Source of the DNA: an uncultured Sphingomonadaceae bacterium
GTDB taxonomy: Bacteria; Pseudomonadota; Alphaproteobacteria; Sphingomonadales; Sphingomonadaceae
Length of the DNA stretch: 64,000 nucleotides
Direction of reading: 5' to 3'
NCBI GenBank assembly: GCA_947501325.1
Contig: CANMVC010000001.1
Span: 1,178,001 to 1,242,000 of the forward strand
Position 1 is the stretch's first letter. Each line of letters starts with the position of its first letter. Shown in pieces: positions 37,597 to 44,986 of this stretch. A model generated the notes under the pieces. It was not told the origin of the DNA. It was given only the letters and a program-made list of their open reading frames with translations, and made no database searches. Made by a program: the position numbers and the translations under genes.

Positions 37597-38340
37597 TCAA
37601 GGGGAGGATGCAGGCACTTCTGCTGCAGCGCTCGATTTGCCATCATACCAGCGGGTAGCCAAAACACGGACCAGCCAAAAGAGCATGATGGCCAGGATGA
37701 TTGGTTCTGGAGCGGACAACAAACCCGTGTCTCGAACGGCCTCGGGGAAAGCGGTTGCTCCGGGTCCGGTAAACAAGGAACCGGCGGCAATGAAATAGGC
37801 AAAGCACATTCGCCATAAATGCCGGGCGATGCGCTGTTTGCCGGAAATGCCCCGCCGGGCGATCACTGCTACATCTCCCGACGCGGCCAGCAGGGCAAGA
37901 CCTCCGAAGAAATAGTGCGGGAAAGCAGGCAATCCATCCTTCAACCCGTCAGGGCTCTTTTGCGCTTCCAGACCGAACCACAGTCCGCCAGCGGCAACGG
38001 CAAATGTCATGGCCAGCGCGACATAGTGAAGCAGGTGGAGCGTCTCGTCATGCCGTCGGGCGGCCATCCAGGATGTGACAACAAGGTAGATGGTGAAAAT
38101 CCCGACCAAAACCGAGATCGCCATTGGCAAAATGACGGCCAAATAGATTCCGGCGGCCGCCATTATCATCATCGTTATAAAGAAAATATTGCCGACGCCA
38201 CGATGGGCACGCGAACCTTTACGGACAAACAGGGCAGCAGCGCCAGCCAGCACGGCGATTGCGCCCATGGTGATATGAAGAAACATGATTGGTGACACAG
38301 GCGACATCCTCTTTTGAAGTTTCGAGACAGGATGGCTCAT
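37597..38340 (-). CDS. Multi-pass membrane protein, DUF2306-like
   Basis: This 247-residue inner-membrane protein has about seven hydrophobic segments starting near FLHITMGAIAVLAGAAALFV. RKGSRAHRGVGNIFF resembles the conserved R-x-HR-x-G loop of DUF2306/YozB-type proteins, whose role is unknown. The start is uncertain: ATG at 38340 has a weak SD, and ATG at 38307 or GTG at 38298 are alternatives. It is divergent from the DUF2975-Xre module across two palindromes and may belong to the same regulon. Confidence 0.72.
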   Translation of the reverse strand: MSHPVSKLQKRMSPVSPIMFLHITMGAIAVLAGAAALFVRKGSRAHRGVGNIFFITMMIMAAAGIYLAVILPMAISVLVGIFTIYLVVTSWMAARRHDETLHLLHYVALAMTFAVAAGGLWFGLEAQKSPDGLKDGLPAFPHYFFGGLALLAASGDVAVIARRGISGKQRIARHLWRMCFAYFIAAGSLFTGPGATAFPEAVRDTGLLSAPEPIILAIMLFWLVRVLATRWYDGKSSAAAEVPASSP

Positions 38341-38349
38341 AATCTCGAA

Positions 38350-38402
38350 TTTATTGATAATCAATAAAAGACTTGATGTTTATCGATATCTCTATATTGA
38401 TA
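38350..38402. promoter_or_regulatory. Two palindromes in divergent region, candidate operators
   Basis: A perfect 9-1-9 palindrome, TTTATTGATAATCAATAAA, spans 38350-38368. It is followed by a near-perfect one: TATCGATAT (38381-38389) and ATATTGATA (38394-38402), one mismatch, 4-bp spacer. Both contain ATTGATA-like half-sites. They lie between the DUF2306-like gene and the DUF2975-Xre genes, so the small Xre regulator at 39014 is a natural candidate to bind them. Confidence 0.6.
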
Positions 38403-38447
38403 AGCAACGAATCACATATTGCAAATCGATATTCACTGGAGACCATT

Positions 38448-39014
38448 ATGACAAATATCGCGACCAAGGGAGAGGAGGATCTCGTCCTTAAATCAGCACG
38501 CCTGCTGCTCGGCTTTTTCCGAATAGCGGTGATCTTCGCATCTGTAATCCTGATCCTGTCGCTCCCCATCATTGCGATTTTCGGTCAGGATATATTGGCC
38601 GAGGTGGGTGAGCAGTTTGTAAACCTGCCACCGACTGCGGTGCTATGGGTGTCGGCCGGGTTCGTCATGGTAATGCTTCTGATCATGCTGCTGAGCTATT
38701 TCACAATAGACCGGCTTCGTAAGATTCTGGCTTCTGTCCGTGAGGGCGACCCGTTCAACCGGACCAATGGCTTGCGCCTGCGCGGCATGGGCATTGCCAT
38801 TTTCGTGATCCAGATCCTGTCCGGCCTGCTTGGCGCACTTATCGGGGTGATCATCAGCCTTCTCGGCGAGGCGAAAGATGGCGAGCAGATTACCGTCGCG
38901 GGTGAATTCGGACTCTCGCTGTCCGGCATATTGCTGGTGTTGCTGCTCATCATCCTGGCCCGTGTCTTCGACCGCGGCGCTGATATGCGCGACGAGCTGG
39001 ACGGGACAATCTGA
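38448..39014 (+). CDS. DUF2975 membrane protein
   Basis: This 188-residue protein has four predicted membrane segments (residues about 20-45, 65-90, 120-145 and 160-180), with a conserved cytoplasmic stretch DRLRKILASVREGDPFNRTN as in DUF2975 proteins. In other bacteria this family is typically followed by a short Xre regulator of the YozG type, as here; the role is unknown. The start was set at the ATG six bases after GGAG; 25 upstream codons lack support. Its stop overlaps the regulator ATG by one base (TGATG). Confidence 0.82.
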   Translation: MTNIATKGEEDLVLKSARLLLGFFRIAVIFASVILILSLPIIAIFGQDILAEVGEQFVNLPPTAVLWVSAGFVMVMLLIMLLSYFTIDRLRKILASVREGDPFNRTNGLRLRGMGIAIFVIQILSGLLGALIGVIISLLGEAKDGEQITVAGEFGLSLSGILLVLLLIILARVFDRGADMRDELDGTI

Positions 39015-39238
39015 TGACCGTCCAAGTCAAGCTCGACGATCTGCTGCACGACAAGCGTATGACGTTAACCGAGCTCGCAGAGCGGGTGGACATCACCATC
39101 GCCAATCTGTCGATCCTGAAAACCGGCAAGGCGAAGGCAATCCGCTTCAGCACTTTGGAAGCCATCTGCCGGGAACTGAACTGCCAGCCGGGCGATCTGC
39201 TTACTTTTGAAGATGCGGAGGATGAATCAACGGCATGA
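39014..39238 (+). CDS. Small Xre/Cro-CI family regulator (YozG-like)
   Basis: This 74-residue protein is little more than one Cro/CI helix-turn-helix: DLLHDKRMTLTELAERVDIT, then IANLSILKTGKAKAIRFSTL, and ICRELNCQPGDLLTFE. It overlaps the DUF2975 gene by one base and the DUF4386 gene by four (ATGA), so all three are translationally coupled. The membrane partner may control it or be controlled by it. The palindromes at 38350-38402 are candidate sites. Confidence 0.88.
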   Translation: MTVQVKLDDLLHDKRMTLTELAERVDITIANLSILKTGKAKAIRFSTLEAICRELNCQPGDLLTFEDAEDESTA

Positions 39239-39951
39239 CTATAGATCAAAACAGATCAGCAGAACCCGAGGCGAAAGCATTAGCAAGAATTGTTGGTCTG
39301 TCTTTGTTGGCGACAATATTGGTCGGCATGTTGAGCGCGCTCACCGTCGGACAGGGCATTGATATCAATCTGTCAGCCGATGTCGTTGCAACCGCCCGAA
39401 ATATGCTGGAAGCCGAAACGGCGCTACGAGCCAAATCCTATATTGCGTTGTTGGTCTTTGCGCTGGAAGTCGTGATTGGCGCGGGTTTGTTTCTGCTACT
39501 CCGAAAGTCCGGCCCGTTGCTCGCGGCGTGGAGCCTGATCATTGGTCTTGGTGCAGCGCTACTGGTTCTGATGGGCGCATTGTTTAGCCTCAACGCTGCT
39601 GAAATTGCCGGGAATGTGGCTTATACCGAATTGGCGGATGAGAAGCAGAGATTGCTGCTGACGGGCTTGCAGGCAACGTCTGATTACACGTCCTTTCACC
39701 TCGGCTTGATCCTCACCAGCGTGGGTAATGCCGGGTTTGCTTACCTGTTCCTGCGCTCTGGATTAATCCCGAAGCTCATTGCCGGTTGGGGTGTCTTCGC
39801 CTTTTCTTTTGTCGCCATCGCCATTGTGGCGCGCGACTTTATTCCCATCATTGGGCATAGTGCGGTCACCCTTTCATTCATGGCGTCCAATCTCATTGCC
39901 TTGGTAGCTCTTGGATTATATCTCGCAATCAAGGGTGTTCGATCAGCCTGA
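39235..39951 (+). CDS. DUF4386 family membrane protein
   Basis: This 238-residue inner-membrane protein has about six hydrophobic segments (LARIVGLSLLATILVGMLS, then SYIALLVFALEVVIGAGLFL, and so on). The pattern of an Arg-rich start, GLSLL, a large loop before TM2 and conserved FHLGLILTSVGNAGFAYLFL fits DUF4386, of unknown function. It overlaps the Xre gene by 4 bp. Its 3' end overlaps the convergent TetR gene by 9 bp. Confidence 0.82.
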   Translation: MTIDQNRSAEPEAKALARIVGLSLLATILVGMLSALTVGQGIDINLSADVVATARNMLEAETALRAKSYIALLVFALEVVIGAGLFLLLRKSGPLLAAWSLIIGLGAALLVLMGALFSLNAAEIAGNVAYTELADEKQRLLLTGLQATSDYTSFHLGLILTSVGNAGFAYLFLRSGLIPKLIAGWGVFAFSFVAIAIVARDFIPIIGHSAVTLSFMASNLIALVALGLYLAIKGVRSA

Positions 39952-40581
39952 TTTTTTCGAACCAAACTCGGTCGACTGGACGACTTTCCGCACCATGTCC
40001 GGATCATATTCAACTTGTCCATCAAGAATCAGCATCGCCAATCCATGTACAAGTGACCAGGCATGCAAGGCGGCGATCGTGCGCTGTTCGCCGGACATGT
40101 TATCAGGCATCAGGGCTGTGATGCCCTTGCGCAATTGCAAAAAAGCCTCCCCCATTTCGGACGGATCATCCGCCTCCAGATCAACTTTGCCGACACGATC
40201 ATATATCAGGCGCACAAGGGCAGGATTCTCGACGGACCATTTCACATAGGTGACCCCCACATCGACAAAGCCTTCGCGCACATCGCTGGCGGCCTGCGCC
40301 GCGGTTGCCTGACTGATGCCTAAACGGTTGAGTGCTTCGAGAGCCAAAGCGTCCAGCAAAGCATCTTTGTTAGGAAAATGTCGATAGAGCGCAGTCGCCG
40401 AAACGCCCAGCTCCCGAGCCAGCGCGCGCAGCCCGAGATCGGGATGCGCCATGTCCTCAATCCGCTTCATTCCCGCCGCAATCGCCGCCGCGCGCAGATC
40501 ACCATGGTGATAGGCGCCGGAACCCTTGCCGGAAACCTCTGGCGAATCTTTAATGTTGACACTGTTACCTTTAACGCTCAT
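39943..40581 (-). CDS. TetR/AcrR family regulator
   Basis: This 212-residue repressor has the helix-turn-helix at residues about 20-65 (LRAAAIAAGMKRIEDMAHPD, then LGLRALARELGVSATALYRH and FPNKDALLDALA). The C-terminal domain contains the WSVENPALVRLIYD segment of the WHG-like TetR_C group. The start was set at MSVKGN. It is divergent from a small membrane protein and the carotenoid oxygenase, which are likely targets. Near-palindromic bases overlap its start codon, suggesting autoregulation. Confidence 0.88.
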   Translation of the reverse strand: MSVKGNSVNIKDSPEVSGKGSGAYHHGDLRAAAIAAGMKRIEDMAHPDLGLRALARELGVSATALYRHFPNKDALLDALALEALNRLGISQATAAQAASDVREGFVDVGVTYVKWSVENPALVRLIYDRVGKVDLEADDPSEMGEAFLQLRKGITALMPDNMSGEQRTIAALHAWSLVHGLAMLILDGQVEYDPDMVRKVVQSTEFGSKKSG

Positions 40582-40588
40582 GTTAACA
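40562..40588. promoter_or_regulatory. Imperfect palindrome over the TetR start codon
   Basis: CTGTTAC at 40562 and GTTAACAG ending at 40588 form an imperfect inverted repeat covering the start codon of the TetR gene, 43 bp from the divergent gene start. This is a plausible site for autorepression. Confidence 0.4.
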
Positions 40589-40631
40589 GCATAAACATTC
40601 TGAGTCGCGATGCCAAGTGGAGTTTGCGCCA

Positions 40632-41000
40632 ATGCTGATATTTGCAATTGCAACGGCCATCATCGCCGTGACCGTCGCGGCGGCTCATTACATCCTCGGT
40701 GAACGCGTGGTGCTGAAACGGCTTTTTGCGGAACCCACTGAAGGGTTGCTGTCCGCCCCCAGCATGCGCCGTCTGACCTGGGCGATGTTTCAACTGCATA
40801 GCCTGGTCTGGGCCAGCCTGGGCATCGCGGTTCTGCTGAACCGGCTGCAAGGTGGCAGCGACCTGATCGGATATCTCGCCATCCTGATTTTCACCACATC
40901 CGGCATCGGAAATTTTGCGGCCCTAAGGCGGCCCCATCCCGGTGGCATATTATTAATAATCGCAGCGGCCACGACCGCTGCCGATATCTGGTTTAACTGA
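40632..41000 (+). CDS. Small multi-pass membrane protein
   Basis: This 122-residue protein has four predicted hydrophobic segments (residues about 3-20, 48-66, 75-95 and 103-120) and the central polar loop ERVVLKRLFAEPTEGLLSAP. No family is recognised. The start is the ATG with GTGGAG upstream; a GTG five codons earlier is the alternative. It ends 13 bp before the carotenoid oxygenase ATG, so the two are probably co-transcribed and may be co-controlled by the divergent TetR protein. Confidence 0.65.
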   Translation: MLIFAIATAIIAVTVAAAHYILGERVVLKRLFAEPTEGLLSAPSMRRLTWAMFQLHSLVWASLGIAVLLNRLQGGSDLIGYLAILIFTTSGIGNFAALRRPHPGGILLIIAAATTAADIWFN

Positions 41001-41013
41001 AAAGGATTTGAAC

Positions 41014-42453
41014 ATGGCTTCCGTTATTGAAAATACCATCCGCTCGGCGGTCACCCCAGTCCTTGGCGCGGTCGCCAATTTCAACCGCAAGCGGATGAAA
41101 GCGCCAGCAACTGGACATCCCTATCTCACTGGCATTCACAAGCCGATGAGCGAAGAACTGACCCTTGCTGACTTGCAAGTAGAGGGTGAAATCCCGCAAC
41201 AGCTTGATGGCCGTTATCTGCGGATCGGACCCAACCCGGTAACCACAGCGCATGAGGCCAGCTATCACTGGTTTGTTGGCGACGGCATGGCCCATGGCCT
41301 GCGCATCGTCGATGGCAAGGCGCAGTGGTATCGCAATCGCTGGATCCGTTCTAATGCGGTTAGTGAAGCGCTTGGAGAACCTCCCAAGCCTGGCACCCGC
41401 AAACCCCGGACGGACACCGCCAATACCAATATCGTGAAAATCGGTGGACGGACCTTTGCCATTGTCGAAGCGGGCGGCTTTCCCGTCGAGCTCACGGATG
41501 ACCTGGAAACGGTGGCGCATAATCCGTTTGACGGGACTTTACATAATGCTTTTTCTGCGCACCCTCATCTCGATCCCAAAACCGGTGAGATGCATGCCAT
41601 CTGCTACGATGCACCAGAGATGGAAACCGTTTGGCATGTCGTGCTGGGGCCGGATGGCAAGGTGAAGCGGGAAGAACCGATTGCGGTCACAGAAGGACCG
41701 TCGATTCATGATTGCCAGATTACCGACAACCATGTGCTGATATTCGACTTGCCCGCTACATTTTCGGTGAAGCGCATGCTCGCAGGTTTTGCGTTCCCCT
41801 ATGACTGGAACCCGGAACACAAAGCGCGCGTAGGCCTGTGCCCCCGCAATGGATCGGGTACTGACACTATCTGGTGCGATGTCGAACCCTGTTATGTCTA
41901 TCACGCTGCCAATGCTTTTGAGACGGAAGAAGGCAAAGTCATTGTCGATGTCGTGGTCCATGAAAGCACCTATGCGCGGACCACCTTTGGCCCAGGCGGT
42001 GAATGGTCGCGGCTGGAACGCTGGACCGTTGATCCGGTCACGAAGAAAGTCGATCGCAAAATCCTGAATGATCGCGCGCAGGAATTCCCGCGCTATGACG
42101 AACGGCTTACGAGCAGCGACTATCGCTACATCTACAGCATCGCACTGGCCGGAGAACCGGACCAGCTCGACATGGCGGGCAATGAATTGTTCAAGCATGA
42201 TCTGAAAACGGGCGACACCGCGATCCGCCATTTTGGCGATAACCGTCACCCGGGCGAATTTGTCTTTGTGCCGCGATCGCCGGACGCCGATGAAGACGAT
42301 GGCTGGCTGATCGGCCTCGTGATCGACATGAACAAAGACACCACCGAGCTGCAAATTCTGAAAGCCAATGATTTTACCGGCGAGCCGCAAGCGGTGATCC
42401 ACGTCCCGCATCGCATTCCTCCCGGCTTTCACGGCAATTGGGTGGCCAGCTAA
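41014..42453 (+). CDS. Carotenoid oxygenase family protein (carotenoid/lignostilbene cleavage)
   Basis: This 479-residue seven-bladed propeller dioxygenase would bind Fe(II) with four His. Candidates are visible in the expected segments: FSAHPHLDP (residue about 187), EGPSIHDCQIT (about 232), a middle blade VVVHESTYART, and the C-terminal RIPPGFHGNW. The N-terminus has ADLQVEGEIPQQLDGRYLRI, then GPNP, as in the family. Members cleave carotenoids or stilbenes; the substrate is open, but a yellow-pigmented sphingomonad host makes carotenoids plausible. The SD AAGGA lies seven bases before the ATG. Confidence 0.92.
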   Translation: MASVIENTIRSAVTPVLGAVANFNRKRMKAPATGHPYLTGIHKPMSEELTLADLQVEGEIPQQLDGRYLRIGPNPVTTAHEASYHWFVGDGMAHGLRIVDGKAQWYRNRWIRSNAVSEALGEPPKPGTRKPRTDTANTNIVKIGGRTFAIVEAGGFPVELTDDLETVAHNPFDGTLHNAFSAHPHLDPKTGEMHAICYDAPEMETVWHVVLGPDGKVKREEPIAVTEGPSIHDCQITDNHVLIFDLPATFSVKRMLAGFAFPYDWNPEHKARVGLCPRNGSGTDTIWCDVEPCYVYHAANAFETEEGKVIVDVVVHESTYARTTFGPGGEWSRLERWTVDPVTKKVDRKILNDRAQEFPRYDERLTSSDYRYIYSIALAGEPDQLDMAGNELFKHDLKTGDTAIRHFGDNRHPGEFVFVPRSPDADEDDGWLIGLVIDMNKDTTELQILKANDFTGEPQAVIHVPHRIPPGFHGNWVAS

Positions 42454-42524
42454 GTACAGCGCTTGACTTGCCGCTTCGCAGGCTTGAAGGTCTGCGCGAT
42501 GGAGCGGAATGTCAGGAGTTTGCG

Positions 42525-43046
42525 ATGATCGCCTTTACCTCTAAAAACCACCTATTGCTCTGGATAATATTAGGCTTCAGTCTGATAATTGGCACGACGG
42601 CGCATGCCGCGACCGGCTATCAACCCGGCCATACCGCTCTGGAAGTATGGAATGCCGAAGGACAGGCTAACGCGCCGCAATGGGTGCAGATTTGGCTGAT
42701 GATCATGCTGGCGAGTTTTGCGCTCGGCCTTTTATTCGTGTGGAAGCGCGTCGAGGCGCGTTGGGTTGTCGGTGGCTTCATTGCCAGCATACTCGTCAGC
42801 GGTTTCGTCATACCAGCCATGGGGCTGGTATCCCTATCCGGCCTGATCGCACTGATGCATCTGATCTTCTGGTCACCGGGACTGTATCTCTTGCTCAAAA
42901 ACCGGCCATTTATGAAAGAGCGATCTTTCTACGCCGTCTGGTCTGGACTGATCACCGCCGTGATCCTCTTCTCGTTCATTTTCGATATCCGCGATGCGGC
43001 GATCTATCTCGATCATATCCTCGGGATGGGTATTTTTTCGGCCTAG
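42525..43046 (+). CDS. Predicted membrane protein, unknown
   Basis: This 173-residue protein has five hydrophobic segments; the first (residues about 10-27) ends in AHAATG and could be a signal sequence. A soluble loop, YQPGHTALEVWNAEGQANAP, comes before TM2. No family is recognised. The start was set at the ATG six bases after AGGAG. It lies 71 bp downstream of the carotenoid oxygenase and 70 bp upstream of the SDR gene, all on the same strand. Confidence 0.65.
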   Translation: MIAFTSKNHLLLWIILGFSLIIGTTAHAATGYQPGHTALEVWNAEGQANAPQWVQIWLMIMLASFALGLLFVWKRVEARWVVGGFIASILVSGFVIPAMGLVSLSGLIALMHLIFWSPGLYLLLKNRPFMKERSFYAVWSGLITAVILFSFIFDIRDAAIYLDHILGMGIFSA

Positions 43047-43116
43047 CAAAAGCACCGATTGCCGCTTTCCTGAAGGTGTTAGACATTCGCGATTTATCAG
43101 ATAGCGAGAGACGGAC

Positions 43117-43833
43117 ATGAGAACAGCGATAGTCACAGGGGCATCCAGCGGTATCGGCGAAGCAACCGCCCGCAAATTGGTGCAGTCGGGATATAATGTC
43201 ATGCTCGCCGCCCGGCGGGCAGATCGTCTGGAAGCCATTGTCGAAGAGTTGGGCGAACAAGCGGCCTTTCATGTGACGGATGTAAGCAGTCAGGCGGATC
43301 AGCAAGCACTGGCAGCAGCGACCGTCGAAAGATTCGGTCAGGTCGATGCATTGATCAGCAACGCTGGAATCATGCCGGTGTCGCTCATCGAAAAAGGTGA
43401 TGTCGAAGATTGGGACCGGATGATCGATGTCAACCTTCGCGGTGTGCTTTATGGCATCCACGCCGTGCTGCCGCAGATGGTTGAACGCAAGGACGGGCAT
43501 ATCATCATCATCTCGTCCATCGCAGCGCTGGAAACATTCCCCTCAAGCGCAGTCTATTCCGCCACAAAGTCCGGGGTACGCTCGTTAAGCGATACGCTGC
43601 GAAAGGAAATGACCGCTCATGGGGTCCGCGTCACAACGATCTTTCCTGGCGGCGTCAAGACGGAATTGGGTGGCAGCATCAAGGACCAATCAGTGCTGGA
43701 AATGATGGGCGCGGCGTTTAATTTTGAGTTTCTCGAACCGGAAAACCTTGCTGACAGTATCGCCTATGTGCTGGGCCAGCCGCCTTCCGTCTGTGTTGGG
43801 GAATTAATGATCCGACCAACTGGCCAGCCGTAA
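43117..43833 (+). CDS. Short-chain dehydrogenase/reductase
   Basis: This 238-residue classical SDR oxidoreductase has the cofactor motif VTGASSGIGEATARKL at the N-terminus, structural ISNAGIMPV (residues about 83-91) and the catalytic triad Ser (IISSIAAL), Tyr and Lys (VYSATKSGVRS, Y-x3-K). RADR after the second strand suggests NADP preference. It is closest in style to YdfG-like or clavaldehyde-type SDRs of broad specificity; the substrate is unknown. It is convergent with the desaturase gene. Confidence 0.92.
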   Translation: MRTAIVTGASSGIGEATARKLVQSGYNVMLAARRADRLEAIVEELGEQAAFHVTDVSSQADQQALAAATVERFGQVDALISNAGIMPVSLIEKGDVEDWDRMIDVNLRGVLYGIHAVLPQMVERKDGHIIIISSIAALETFPSSAVYSATKSGVRSLSDTLRKEMTAHGVRVTTIFPGGVKTELGGSIKDQSVLEMMGAAFNFEFLEPENLADSIAYVLGQPPSVCVGELMIRPTGQP

Positions 43834-43842
43834 TTTGCCGGC

Positions 43843-44703
43843 CTAGATGTCTTGCAACCGGCAACCCCGCTGCGCCAATATATCCCGCATCTCGCGATAG
43901 GCGCGCGGCGTGTCGGTGAGCGGAATATAAGGGTGCAGGTGGTGCACAATATGATATTGCATACCCATGGATCCGATATTCCCCCATGCGCTTTTAAAGG
44001 CGCGGGTATCTTTATAACGGCCAATCCCGTCAGCAGGGTGATGCGGTGCCCAGCTGAGAAAAAACTGGATATAGGTCAGACCAATTTGCCGGGGTAGCCA
44101 CCACAGCAAGGCCGCTTCCAGCGCATAGCCAGACCAGGCCAGCGCGATTAATATCCCGAAATGGGCGAGTTGAAACAATGCGCCATCGAGCAAGGCATCC
44201 GGCCGACCAATATCCCGCAGTACATCGCCATATTTGTTAAAACCACCATCTGCGCCGGGCTGGCGGTTCTGGATGGACTTCCAGATCGCCTGCCAAGGAC
44301 CGCTGGCCATGCTGCTATAATCGGGATCAAGATCAGGTTTATTGGCATGCAGGTGATGCTGGATATGGGTCAGCTTGGCAACGCGGTAGGGCAGTACCAA
44401 CGGGATGGTGGATACATGCCCGACCAGTTCATTCAACCAGCGCCATTTGGTGCCCTTGCGCCCGATAATATCATGCTGCGCCTCATGCGATGGCAGATAG
44501 CAGAGCATAACATTGAGCGTGGCAATGATGAAACCCAGCCATAGCGGTAGAAACTCCAAAAAGACCAAGGGCCAAAGCGACAACCAGACCAGCAAGTTAC
44601 CCAATCCCCATGCCACGGCTTCCCAAGGCAAGCGGCCTGCATATTTGCGGGCAATCGCTATTTCCTGTTTGCGCAGGTCGTTTTGGTTCACAGTTCCGCT
44701 CAT
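43843..44703 (-). CDS. Fatty acid desaturase / hydroxylase superfamily protein
   Basis: This 286-residue membrane di-iron enzyme has three histidine boxes: HEAQHD (residue about 78), HIQHHLH (about 112) and HIVHHLHP (about 255), with an extra APHHP segment. Hydrophobic pairs lie between the boxes. The superfamily includes acyl-lipid desaturases and carotenoid hydroxylases/ketolases. Given the carotenoid oxygenase 1.4 kb away, a carotenoid substrate is possible, but this is weak inference. The start was set at the ATG that overlaps the upstream small gene (ATGA); the open frame runs 71 codons further but through that gene. Confidence 0.88.
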   Translation of the reverse strand: MSGTVNQNDLRKQEIAIARKYAGRLPWEAVAWGLGNLLVWLSLWPLVFLEFLPLWLGFIIATLNVMLCYLPSHEAQHDIIGRKGTKWRWLNELVGHVSTIPLVLPYRVAKLTHIQHHLHANKPDLDPDYSSMASGPWQAIWKSIQNRQPGADGGFNKYGDVLRDIGRPDALLDGALFQLAHFGILIALAWSGYALEAALLWWLPRQIGLTYIQFFLSWAPHHPADGIGRYKDTRAFKSAWGNIGSMGMQYHIVHHLHPYIPLTDTPRAYREMRDILAQRGCRLQDI

Positions 44704-44894
44704 ATCCAACGGCCTGTAAACTGCGCGAAAGCACCCCACGCGCCGCCAATGATCAAGCCCAATGTCATCGGAGCGAGCCCCAGCGGAGCCTGCCAGTCCA
44801 GCATCTGAATGATTTGCGCAAACAGCGGTCCCAAAAACCCGATACCGAAAATCAGGGGCATGAAATGAAGAATGTTTTTCAGTACAAATTGCAC
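44700..44894 (-). CDS. Small membrane protein coupled to the desaturase
   Basis: This 64-residue protein has two hydrophobic segments (residues about 10-28 and 41-60, ending FAQFTGRWI). The start is GTG, supported by AAGGA with a 6-base spacer. Its stop overlaps the desaturase ATG by 4 bp, so it is probably made at a fixed ratio with the desaturase and may be an accessory subunit; that role is inference. No family is recognised. Confidence 0.65.
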   Translation of the reverse strand: MQFVLKNILHFMPLIFGIGFLGPLFAQIIQMLDWQAPLGLAPMTLGLIIGGAWGAFAQFTGRWI

Positions 44895-44942
44895 GGCACG
44901 TCCTTGGCAAAGACAAAGATTACCGCAGCAAGGCCGAATAAT

Positions 44943-44959
44943 CAATATTTACAATATTG
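44943..44959. promoter_or_regulatory. Palindrome CAATATT-N3-AATATTG upstream of desaturase unit
   Basis: A perfect 7-3-7 palindrome lies 49 bp upstream of the small membrane protein/desaturase operon and 28 bp downstream of the GGDEF-EAL gene stop. It is a possible operator or part of the promoter. It is AT-rich, so chance cannot be excluded. Confidence 0.35.
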
Positions 44960-44986
44960 TCAGTAACTCGACCGGTAGCGGAACCA

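Noticed and set aside
41539-42432. 297-codon minus-strand ORF opposite the carotenoid oxygenase
   Set aside because: Shadow; the plus strand has the four expected His segments and an SD.
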